A stretch of 64,000 nucleotides of DNA from a bacterium. GTDB lineage: Bacteria > Joyebacterota > Joyebacteria > Joyebacterales > Joyebacteraceae. The position numbers were made by a program, and so were the translations under genes. Positions 34,437 to 47,448 of this stretch are shown here, one piece after another (position 1 is the stretch's first letter; the number at the start of each line of letters is the position of its first letter). Location: NCBI GenBank assembly GCA_029990205.1, contig JAPEKQ010000005.1, positions 72,583 through 136,582 of the forward strand. Direction: 5' to 3'. The notes beneath the pieces were generated by a model. The model saw only the letters and a list, made by a program, of their open reading frames with translations, was not told the origin of the DNA and did not search any database.

Positions 34437-34460
34437 ATGTATTGCATCATTATAATACAT
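34437..34460. promoter_or_regulatory. AT-rich inverted repeat, possible operator
   Basis: ATGTATT (34437-34443) and AATACAT (34454-34460) are perfect inverted repeats separated by 10 nt; a TATAAT sits across the right arm. It lies in the 330-nt divergent gap between the glycosyltransferase and the FlgD-domain protein, an unusually AT-rich patch for this genome. Confidence 0.35.
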
Positions 34461-34561
34461 GCATCTGCCTCATATCGCTGCCATCTACCGGGAACGCCCT
34501 ATCTAGGGCCCCCTGTCCGCGACGAGCGCACTCAGGCTGTGCGGCTTAGTCCGAAAAGCCA

Positions 34562-34590
34562 TTGACTATGGAAGGATGGTGTAGTATGCT
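34562..34590 (+). promoter_or_regulatory. Sigma-70-type promoter upstream of the FlgD-domain protein
   Basis: TTGACT (34562-34567), 17 nt, then TATGCT (34585-34590). Transcription would start near 34597, only about 45 nt before coding-like sequence begins at 34640. Confidence 0.45.
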
Positions 34591-34741
34591 CTGAGGATTG
34601 GTCGTGGAAGATTCACACGGACAAACAAAGAAGAAATAACAGCAGACAGACCTCGGTACCGACCTGCACAGCCCGAGCATCGCGGTTGGCGACGACGGAC
34701 CCCTGATCATCCTGTTCGACGAGGAGGCCCGGATCTGGGCA

Positions 34742-37135
34742 GTGTCCTCCGACGGATCGATCGAATGGCAGTCCGACGCGTCGCTCGACCCGCTCGATTT
34801 CGGGCTCGAACTCGCTGCGACGAGCGGCGATCTTGACGGGGACGGCGACGACGAGATCGTCTCCATGAGAAGAATGGGGCTGATGGCCTTCGACCACGAG
34901 GGCGGCAGTCTCTGGAATATCAACACGGACGACATCATCGGCTGCCCGATCCTCGTCGATGCCGATGCGGACGCCGACCTCGACATCGTCGTGGCGACGA
35001 AAGCGTTCTGGGGAAGCGGCGCTGGTGTTCGCGCATACGATGAGAGCGGCGGCACGATCTGGACGTACGACCTGTCCGGAGGCGCCCCGGCGGCGACTCA
35101 GCTCGCTGGAGGCGACGTCGATTTCGACGGGCGTGCCGATATCGTATTCGCCGACGAGAGCGGGATGCTCTCAGCCATCAGCACGGCCACGATCCCACCG
35201 ACTCAGATCTGGCCGCAGGTCGCGGTCGGTTCGGTCGCCGGCTCTCCGCTTGTGCTGGGTGACGTCGATGGCGACGGCGCCCTTGAGGCTGTTGTCGGCG
35301 GGACCGCGATTCACTGCGTCAACGCAGACACGGGAACCGAGGAGTGGAGCTTCGCGCTCGACAGTCCGGTCGTATCTCTGGCGCTGGCCGACCTCGACGC
35401 GGACGCCCGACCCGACGTGCTCGCGGGTACCGAGTCCGGCATGCTCTACCTGGCTCACGGCGAGTCGATCGAGTGGGGTGTCATGCTGACCGGGACACCC
35501 GGGAACTCGGCGGTCGCGGCCGACCTCCACGCCGAGCCCGGGCTCGACATCGCGATCTCGACGAGCGCCGGCTATCTCCACGTGCTCGGCGCGGACGGCG
35601 ATGAGCTCCTGAGTCCGATCCCGATTCCTGGAGGTTGTGGAACACCGGCGCTGGTCGACCTCACCGGCGACGGCCTGATGGAGTTCGTCGTCAATTCCTC
35701 GGACGGCGAGGTCCATGCATTCGAGTTTGCCGCTCTCCGGGAAGGAGCGCTCGCCGAGCGGTCGGGTGACCGCGAATGGGCGGGACTCGGGCACGGTCCG
35801 ACGCACGCCGGTCTGTACGCCCAGCCGCTCGCCGGGACCATAACCGCGGACCTTCTGGTCTCCGGTCGCGCATTCGTGACCGGCGACGTCACTGTCGGCG
35901 CGGATGCGACCGTCGTCCTCACACCGGGAACCAGTTTCCTCTTCGCCGACGACGGGACGGCCGAGTTCGACGTGTTCGGGTCGTTCATCGCCGAGGGTAC
36001 GGTCTCCGAGCCCGTCACGATCGGTACCGACGATGACGGGCGCGACGACAGCGCGTGGCAGGGCCTCAGGTTCAAGATGGGGAGTGTTGCCTCGTTCGCG
36101 CACTGCTCACTCGCCGGCGCCGATACTGCCATCGAGGCCGAGAGCGCGGCGGTCACGCTCGTGAGTTGCGATCTCGACGACAACATCTTCGGGGCCAAGC
36201 TCAGCAGCTGCGACCTCAACGCCTACCAGACAAGCTTCTCCCGCTGCGACAGCATGGGGCTCTATCTCCGCGGCGGATCCGGAACGGTCCGCGGCTGCAC
36301 ATTCGACGGCAACGCCGCCGGTCTGATGATTCGCGAGTCCGCCACGCACGAGATCACGACGAGTTCGTTCACGGGCAGCACGCTCGGATCCGGCGTAGAT
36401 GTTCGCAGATTCGCCACGGCGACGTTCGACTCATGCACCGTCAGCGACAACGCCGTGCACGGGATCGCCGTCAGCAACTCCACACCGGTGGTCGCCGACT
36501 GCACCATCACCGATAACGGCCAGTCGGGAGCGCACTGCCGGAAGACGGCATTCCCCCGCTTCAGCCGCTGCACGATCTCCGGCAACCGCGTCGGCGTCCA
36601 CTCCGACACAGGGTCCACGCCGAACCTCGGGGACGACATGTACCCGGAGACCGGATACAACTCGGTCATCGGCAACCAGATGGCGGCCATCGCGAACTAC
36701 AACGGGACCGAGAATCCGGTCTTCGCCCGCCGCAACTGGTGGGGGGCCGCTCCTCCGACGGGACGCGTGTTCCTCGGCTACGTGCTGTGGCAGCCGTATC
36801 TCGACGGCCCCGCGGGCGAGATCATGTCGAGCGCGGGCGAAGAGGACATTCCGATCTCGTTCGGACTCGACCAGAACGCCCCGAACCCGTTCAACCCCGT
36901 CACAACGCTCAACTTCGCGGTTCCGGCATCGGGTGGCGACGTGGAGATCGCCGTCTACGACGTTTCGGGACGCCGAACGGCCCTGCTGGCCTCAGGCCAC
37001 CACGACGCGGGCCGATACACGGTCGTCTGGGACGGATGCGATGATGGCGGTCGCAGGGTTGCATCCGGCATCTACTTCGCTAGAATGGTGGCGCCCGACT
37101 ACGTCACCACGAGGAAGATGATCCTGCTCAAGTAG
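34742..37135 (+). CDS. Beta-propeller / beta-helix protein with C-terminal FlgD-like sorting domain, N-terminus missing
   Basis: The first half has FG-GAP-like propeller repeats (SGDLDGDGDDEIVSM, GDVDFDGRADIVFAD, GDVDGDGALEAVVGG). The middle (about 350-660) is a right-handed beta-helix with short C-x-[FIL] coils (GLYLRGGSGTVRGCTFDGNA). The last 85 residues are a FlgD-like/T9SS-type domain, DQNAPNPFNPVTTLNFAVP to SGIYFARMV. GTG 34742 is the first standard start, but coherent propeller sequence continues upstream to 34643 (TDLHSPSIAVGDDG) up to a TAA at 34637-34639. No signal peptide is encoded. A surface protein needs one, so the 5' end looks lost or an unusual start is used. Confidence 0.85.
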   Translation: MSSDGSIEWQSDASLDPLDFGLELAATSGDLDGDGDDEIVSMRRMGLMAFDHEGGSLWNINTDDIIGCPILVDADADADLDIVVATKAFWGSGAGVRAYDESGGTIWTYDLSGGAPAATQLAGGDVDFDGRADIVFADESGMLSAISTATIPPTQIWPQVAVGSVAGSPLVLGDVDGDGALEAVVGGTAIHCVNADTGTEEWSFALDSPVVSLALADLDADARPDVLAGTESGMLYLAHGESIEWGVMLTGTPGNSAVAADLHAEPGLDIAISTSAGYLHVLGADGDELLSPIPIPGGCGTPALVDLTGDGLMEFVVNSSDGEVHAFEFAALREGALAERSGDREWAGLGHGPTHAGLYAQPLAGTITADLLVSGRAFVTGDVTVGADATVVLTPGTSFLFADDGTAEFDVFGSFIAEGTVSEPVTIGTDDDGRDDSAWQGLRFKMGSVASFAHCSLAGADTAIEAESAAVTLVSCDLDDNIFGAKLSSCDLNAYQTSFSRCDSMGLYLRGGSGTVRGCTFDGNAAGLMIRESATHEITTSSFTGSTLGSGVDVRRFATATFDSCTVSDNAVHGIAVSNSTPVVADCTITDNGQSGAHCRKTAFPRFSRCTISGNRVGVHSDTGSTPNLGDDMYPETGYNSVIGNQMAAIANYNGTENPVFARRNWWGAAPPTGRVFLGYVLWQPYLDGPAGEIMSSAGEEDIPISFGLDQNAPNPFNPVTTLNFAVPASGGDVEIAVYDVSGRRTALLASGHHDAGRYTVVWDGCDDGGRRVASGIYFARMVAPDYVTTRKMILLK

Positions 37136-37139
37136 GGGG

Positions 37140-37184
37140 CCGTTCGCTTCGCGAACGGCTTGGCGGATCGCTGACGCGATCCGC
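37140..37184 (+). other. Two adjacent perfect hairpins in the pfkA leader region
   Basis: CCGTTCGC/GCGAACGG with a TTC loop (37140-37158), then GCGGATCGC/GCGATCCGC with a TGAC loop (37163-37184). They directly follow the FlgD-domain gene stop and precede a true terminator, so they may serve as a 3'-end mRNA structure. Confidence 0.6.
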
Positions 37185-37208
37185 AGTCATCCCATCGACA
37201 CCTCGACG

Positions 37209-37233
37209 GCCCCGGGCTCGCCCGGGGCTTTTT
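37209..37233 (+). terminator. Rho-independent terminator upstream of pfkA
   Basis: GCCCCGGGC and GCCCGGGGC form a 9-bp stem with a 2-nt loop, followed by TTTTT. It ends the FlgD-domain gene transcript, 74 nt after its stop and 30 nt before pfkA. pfkA thus needs a promoter inside this short gap or depends on read-through. Confidence 0.85.
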
Positions 37234-37262
37234 GCGGGACCAGTCGTCAAAGGAGACATGCC

Positions 37263-38240
<978 letters not shown>

Positions 38241-38294
38241 GGCACGCGGGCGCCTGCGTGTACTGAAACGCATCTGCGCCACACGGAAACGAGA

Positions 38295-38327
38295 GAGGGG
38301 TGCGCCCAGGCGCACCCCTCTTCTCTT
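38295..38327. terminator. Bidirectional terminator between pfkA and clpB
   Basis: GAGGGGTGCG pairs with CGCACCCCTC around a 6-nt loop, followed by TTCTCTT on the plus strand. It separates the convergent pfkA and clpB genes. Confidence 0.7.
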
Positions 38328-38352
38328 CCGCGCAGAACACGACCACGCGCAT

Positions 38353-40941
<2,589 letters not shown>

Positions 40942-41170
40942 CTGTGTTCGCACCTCCTGTGCTTCTTCCCTGACCGCGCGCAGGGCGCGGCCCGTTCGGC
41001 CCAATGGCCACTCTGGCGAGGCAGTCGCCGTCGCGCGCCTTCCCGGTCGCGGCTCCGGCCTCATCAGGTTTGATGCGCGATGGGCGAATTCGATGCGGGT
41101 TTTCGGCCGCCCCCGAGGTGCTGAATCACCCACAAAGTGACCGTGGCAGGGGCTTTCCGCCAGTTCCGGG

Positions 41171-41199
41171 TTGACGCTTCCCCCTGCCTTGACTATCAT
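41171..41199 (+). promoter_or_regulatory. Sigma-70-type promoter for the tRNA
   Basis: TTGACG (41171-41176), 17 nt, TATCAT (41194-41199). The predicted start near 41206 lies about 40 nt before the tRNA. Confidence 0.65.
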
Positions 41200-41244
41200 T
41201 TCTATAGAGGATTTGGGGTGGGCCCGCCCACCTGCGCGGATGAC

Positions 41245-41321
41245 GGCGGTGTAGCTCAGTCGGTTAGAGCAGCGGAATCATAATCCGCGTGTCCGGGGTT
41301 CGAATCCCTGCACCGCTACCA
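41245..41321 (+). tRNA. tRNA with CAU anticodon (elongator Met most likely)
   Basis: The 77-nt cloverleaf has acceptor GGCGGTG/CACCGCT, a D-arm in GCTCAGTCGGTTAGAGC, and anticodon stem GCGGA/TCCGC around loop ATCATAA with CAT at 41279-41281. It also has the T-arm GTTCGAATC and an encoded CCA. The GGG/CCC anticodon-stem pairs of initiator tRNA are absent. A tRNA-Ile2 (lysidine-modified) identity cannot be excluded. The neighbour tilS modifies that class, but the acceptor pairs 4-69 and 5-68 are G-C here rather than the C-G pairs TilS prefers in E. coli. Confidence 0.95.
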
Positions 41322-41326
41322 GATTC

Positions 41327-41364
41327 GGCCCTCCTGTCGCTCAAACGCCGGGAGGGCCGTTTTC
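41327..41364 (+). terminator. Rho-independent terminator after the tRNA
   Basis: GGCCCTCC (41327-41334) pairs with GGAGGGCC (41351-41358), followed by GTTTTC. It begins 6 nt after the CCA end. Confidence 0.7.
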
Positions 41365-41422
41365 TTCATCCGTCGCGACCCGCACGTTGCGGCCCGCAAC
41401 CACGAGACCGAGGGGACGCTCC

Positions 41423-42841
41423 ATGGCCGACGTCGTCCAGCGCGTCAGGGACACCATCAAACGCTACGGGATGATCTCCGTCCGCGACGGCGTTCTCGCC
41501 GCGGTCTCCGGCGGCGCCGACTCCGTCTGTATGGCGCACATCCTCGCGGGTCTCCAGGACGAACTCGAATTCGAGCTCAGGATCGCGCACCTCGATCACT
41601 GCTTCCGCGGTGAGGCGTCGCGGCGTGACGCCGAGTTCGTGGAGTCGTTCGCCTCGCAGCTCGGCGTGCCGTGCTTCTGCGACGCGGAGGATGTCCCGCG
41701 CTACCTGCTCTCTCACCGCATGTCGAAGCAGGACGCCGCACGCATGCTCCGCTACCGATACCTCTACAAGACGATGAAGCTCGAATACTGCCAGAAGATC
41801 GCCTTCGGTCACAACGCCGACGATCAGGCGGAGACGGTTCTCATGCGCTTCATCCGCGGCGCCGGCCCCGACGGGCTCAACGGCATCCCGCCCAAGCGCG
41901 ACGGCTTCATCATCCGTCCGCTCCTCGGCGTCTGGCGGGAGGAGATCGAGGACTACATCGACGCCCATCAGCTCGAGTTCCGGACCGATGAGAGCAACCA
42001 GGAGACCGAGTACACGAGGAACCGGGTTCGCCATGAGCTCATCCCGTCGCTGGAGAGCTACAACCCCGGGATCACGCGCACACTGGTCAATCTCGGCTCC
42101 ATCATGACCGGTGTTTCGGGCCATCTCGACCGCCTCGTGGACGAGGCGCTCCCGGCGGTCGTCACACGGATGAACATCGGTCAGATGGCCCTTGATTCGG
42201 GCATTCTTCGTGGCTACGATGAAGCTCTAAGGAGGAGCATCCTCCGACGGGTCGTGGGTGACCTGCGACCTGATCTCGGCCCCCTCGCGTTCCAGCACGT
42301 CGAGAGTCTCCTCGGCCTGCTCGACCGCGACGAGGTCGGCTCCGCGGTCGACCTTCCGGGCGGAGCACAGGCCCGTCTCGACCACGGCTGTCTCGTCATC
42401 ACCCAGGGCGACGGCCCGCCCGTCATCACCCGGCGGGAGCTGCCGGTACCGGGCAGCATCCGCTTCAGCGCCGCCGGTCTCACGCTCTCCTGCGAGGTCG
42501 CATCCGCAGACGAGCTTCGAGGATCACCCGACGCCGCGCCACCGGGCGTCGCTTACTTCGATCTCGACGCGCTCCATCCTCCCCTCGCCGTCCGACCACG
42601 GCGGCAGGGCGATCGGTTCAGCCCGTTCGGCATGGAGGGCACGAAGACTCTGAAGGAGCTCTTCATCGACGAGAAGATCTCCTACAGCTTCCGCGACGAG
42701 GTACCAGTGCTTTGCGACGCGGAAGAGATCCTGTGGGTAGTGGGGCTCAGGCGCGCGGCCGCTGCGCCTGTCACACCGGAAACAAGGCGGGTACTCATCG
42801 TGAGGGCCCAGACAACGGAGGACGACTCTGCAGATCGGTAA
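41423..42841 (+). CDS. tilS: tRNA(Ile)-lysidine synthase TilS
   Basis: Adds lysine to C34 of tRNA-Ile(CAU) so it reads AUA. The 472-residue protein carries the PP-loop SGGADSVCMAHIL, LDHCFRGEASRRDAEFVES, and the GHNADDQAETVLMRFIRGAG block, followed by the PLLGVWREEIEDYI segment. The C-terminal TilS substrate-binding domain (RPRRQGDRFSPFGMEGTKTL, FRDEVPVL) is complete. The start is ATG 41423 after GAGGGG; a TTG 12 codons upstream is in frame but less likely. Its last 14 nt overlap the hpt gene. Confidence 0.96.
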   Translation: MADVVQRVRDTIKRYGMISVRDGVLAAVSGGADSVCMAHILAGLQDELEFELRIAHLDHCFRGEASRRDAEFVESFASQLGVPCFCDAEDVPRYLLSHRMSKQDAARMLRYRYLYKTMKLEYCQKIAFGHNADDQAETVLMRFIRGAGPDGLNGIPPKRDGFIIRPLLGVWREEIEDYIDAHQLEFRTDESNQETEYTRNRVRHELIPSLESYNPGITRTLVNLGSIMTGVSGHLDRLVDEALPAVVTRMNIGQMALDSGILRGYDEALRRSILRRVVGDLRPDLGPLAFQHVESLLGLLDRDEVGSAVDLPGGAQARLDHGCLVITQGDGPPVITRRELPVPGSIRFSAAGLTLSCEVASADELRGSPDAAPPGVAYFDLDALHPPLAVRPRRQGDRFSPFGMEGTKTLKELFIDEKISYSFRDEVPVLCDAEEILWVVGLRRAAAAPVTPETRRVLIVRAQTTEDDSADR

Positions 42842-43358
42842 AGTCCTGCTCACAGAGGAGCAGATCCAGGAGAGAGTCCGGGAGCTCGGCGCGAGCATCA
42901 CAACGGACTACGGGGACGACCCGCCCATTCTCGTCAACATCCTCAAGGGTGGATTCATCTTCCTCGCGGACCTCGTCCGCACCATCGACGCCCCGATCGA
43001 GATCGACTTCATGGAGGTCTCGAGCTACGGCGACGGAACCGAGTCCACGGGCATCGTGCGGATCCTCGAGGATCTCTCGATCAGCATCGAGGACCGGCAC
43101 ATCCTCATCATCGAGGACATCATCGACACGGGGCTCACGCTCCAGTACATCATTGAGAATCTCAAGACGCGTCATCCCAAGAGCGTCAAGATCTGCACCC
43201 TGCTCGACCGGCAGGGGCGACGTGAGGTCGAGATCCCGCTCGACTACGTCGGGTTCGTGGTACCCGACGTGTTCGTGATCGGATACGGACTCGACCTGGC
43301 GCAGCGCTACAGGAACCTCCCCTACATCGGTGTCATCGAGGGCGAGGAGATCCCCTAG
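42828..43358 (+). CDS. hpt: Hypoxanthine phosphoribosyltransferase, apparently with a CTG start
   Basis: Salvages hypoxanthine/guanine with PRPP. The 176-residue product begins (M/L)QIGKVLLTEEQIQERV, which aligns with the normal Hpt N-terminus. It contains VNILKGGFIFLADLVR, IDFMEVSSYGDGTES, the PRPP motif LIIEDIIDTGLTL, and DYVGFVVPDVFVIGYGLD. Upstream of CTG 42828 the frame is closed by TGA at 42801 with no ATG/GTG/TTG. A GGAGG at 42817-42821, 6 nt before the CTG, fixes the start. The next ATG (43011) would delete 61 residues including the substrate-binding KGG loop. The gene overlaps tilS by 14 nt and precedes ftsH, the common tilS-hpt-ftsH order. Confidence 0.92.
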   Translation: MQIGKVLLTEEQIQERVRELGASITTDYGDDPPILVNILKGGFIFLADLVRTIDAPIEIDFMEVSSYGDGTESTGIVRILEDLSISIEDRHILIIEDIIDTGLTLQYIIENLKTRHPKSVKICTLLDRQGRREVEIPLDYVGFVVPDVFVIGYGLDLAQRYRNLPYIGVIEGEEIP

Positions 43359-43412
43359 CCGCGGTCGAGCGAGCCAACTGAACTTCCGGCCCGGCCGGAG
43401 ACTGGAACACGC

Positions 43413-45370
<1,958 letters not shown>

Positions 45371-45371
<1 letters not shown>

Positions 45372-46588
45372 TGCCACAGTCTCTCTCTCCCCGCGTCGTG
45401 GTCGTCGACTCACGCGAGGCTGCCGCCCGCGAGATGCGGTCCATCGGCGTCTGCGAGGGAGGCGTCGACGCCATGCAGGACAAGGCGCGGACGATCATCC
45501 TCAAGATCACCGGCGCGTCCGTCCCCGTGGCGCACATCCTCAAACAGCAGATGCTCTCGCTCGGCGGAGACGCCGCCGTTCATGCGCACGTGCTCACGCA
45601 CGCCGTCGACAGCTCCGACGTTCTCTTGATGGGGACGCCGCTCCAGCTCCGGCGGCTCGTGGAGCGGCTCTCCTTCCAGCCGTTCGATGTGCCCGCGCTC
45701 GGTGAGCGCATCGCGAAGATCGTCAGCGACATGACGGGCCCGACTCACCCGACGCTTCGCGGGAAGTCGTTCTCTCTCGATCTCTCGGAGCGGGTTCGCA
45801 TCATGGGTGTGGTCAATGTCACGCCCGACTCGTTCTCGGACGGCGGCCTCTATCTGCAGCCGACCGAGGCTCTCCGGCACGCGCTCGCCCTCGTCGAGGA
45901 CGGCGCCGATATCATCGACATCGGCGGACAGTCCTCGAGACCGGGCTCGGACCCGGTGACCGAGGAGGAAGAGCTCAAGCGGGTGCTTCCGGTGGTCGAG
46001 ATGCTCGCCGAGGAGTGGCCGGGACCGATATCGATCGACACGAGCTCCGCCAGGGTCGCGCGCGAGACGCTCGCCGTTGGCGCGGGGATCGTCAATGACA
46101 TCACGGCGTTCTCGGGCGATCCCGAGCTCGCCGGCGTCACGGCCGAGCACGGCGCCGCCTGCATCCTCATGCACATGCAGGGGACGCCCGCGACGATGCA
46201 GGAGGACCCGTCCTACGACGACGTCATGGGCGAGATCTGCGGGATCCTCGCGCAAGCGGTCGAGAGAGCCAGCGGGGCCGGCATCGGAGACGACCAGATT
46301 GCCGTTGACCCGGGGATTGGATTCGGAAAGACTACGAAACACAACCTGGCCATCCTCAAGCACCTCCCCGAACTGGCGGTGCTGGGGAAGCCGGTCGTGA
46401 TCGGCACGTCGCGCAAGGGGTTCATCGGCAACGTTCTCGATCTTCCGGTCGAGGAACGCCTCGAGGGCACCATTGCGACTGCGGCGTACGCCGTGGCGCA
46501 GGGCGCCCGGATCGTGCGCGTCCACGACGTGAAACCGGTGGCGCGCGCCGTGCGCATGGTCGAGGCCTGCATCACTCAGGGAGCATGA
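45371..46588 (+). CDS. folP: Dihydropteroate synthase with N-terminal extension
   Basis: Condenses dihydropterin-PP with p-aminobenzoate in folate synthesis. The pterin-binding barrel starts near residue 140 with MGVVNVTPDSFSDGG. It continues with DIIDIGGQSSRPGSDPV, NDITAFSGDPELAG, CILMHMQGTPATMQ, DPGIGFGKTTKHN and GTSRKGFIG, all family signatures. About 130 residues precede the barrel (VVVVDSREAAAREMRSIGVC, ARTIILKITGASVPVAHILK). This unannotated alpha/beta extension is seen in some FolP proteins; its role is unknown. The ATG overlaps the ftsH stop (TGATG) with GGAGG 4 nt upstream. Confidence 0.94.
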
Positions 46589-46592
46589 CGGG

Positions 46593-47360
46593 ATGTCCGG
46601 TTCCAGGATCATCATCGACATCATAGACATCGCCATCGTCGCGTTCGTCATCTACCAGCTGCTCCTGCTTCTCCGGGGCCGGCGAGCGATGCAGATGTTC
46701 GTGAGCCTCTTCGTCATCGTCGTCATCGGCTTCGTCGCCCGCTGGGTCCAGTTCGACGCTCTCAACTGGCTCATGTCCGGCCTCAAGGGGCTCTGGGCGA
46801 TCATCTTCGTCATCCTCTTCCAGGACGAGCTCCGGCGCATCCTCGCGCAGATGGGACAGAGCAGACTGCTCCGTCCGTTCGTCCGGCTCGAGGTCCACGA
46901 ATCGATCGACGCCATCGTTACGGCCGTCAAGGCCATGTCTCAGAAGCGCACGGGAGCGCTCATCGTTGTCGAGCGCCAGGCGAGACTGCTCAACTACTAT
47001 CAGACCGGCGTCCTGCTGAACGCGCCGGTCGTTTCGAGCCTGATCGTATCGATCTTCACGCCGCTGACACCGCTCCACGACGGGGCCGTCATCGTCAGCG
47101 GCGACGAGATCATCGCGGCGCGCTGCACGCTGCCGCTCTCGCAGAATCCGTACTACGTCCACACGCTCGGCACCAGACACCGCGCCGCGGTGGGCCTGAC
47201 CGAGGAGACCGACGCCGTCGTCGTCATCGTCTCGGAGGAAACGGGCGATATCTCCCTCGCACTCGGGGGGCAGATCTCGCGCGGCATCACCCTCAGCCAG
47301 CTCAGGGAGCGGCTCTCGCAGCTCCTGAGGAGCCAGACATCCGAGGGCACGGCGTCCTGA
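46593..47360 (+). CDS. cdaA: Diadenylate cyclase CdaA
   Basis: Makes c-di-AMP from two ATP. The 255-residue protein has three N-terminal membrane helices (residues about 8-26, 32-50, 58-78). A DAC domain follows with the DGA motif in PLTPLHDGAVIVSGDEI and the RHR motif in LGTRHRAAVGLTEETDAVVV. It sits directly after folP, a common arrangement in several phyla. A c-di-AMP effector or phosphodiesterase is not in the window. Confidence 0.95.
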   Translation: MSGSRIIIDIIDIAIVAFVIYQLLLLLRGRRAMQMFVSLFVIVVIGFVARWVQFDALNWLMSGLKGLWAIIFVILFQDELRRILAQMGQSRLLRPFVRLEVHESIDAIVTAVKAMSQKRTGALIVVERQARLLNYYQTGVLLNAPVVSSLIVSIFTPLTPLHDGAVIVSGDEIIAARCTLPLSQNPYYVHTLGTRHRAAVGLTEETDAVVVIVSEETGDISLALGGQISRGITLSQLRERLSQLLRSQTSEGTAS

Positions 47361-47448
47361 CGGCGAGCGGACGTATGTGGGCGTCACAACGAGAGACCCC
47401 GGCCGCGCGGGCCGGGCGAGCTTGAGCATCTGAACCAGAGGAGACACG

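Noticed and set aside
40942-41244. CIRCE or sigma-32 heat-shock element for clpB
   Set aside because: I found no TTAGCACTC-type inverted repeat and no good CTTGAAA/CCCCAT pair on the minus strand.
47398-47416. CCCGGCC/GGCCGGG hairpin between cdaA and the DUF2723 gene as a terminator
   Set aside because: The stem is short, there is no T-run, and such palindromes are expected in GC-rich DNA.
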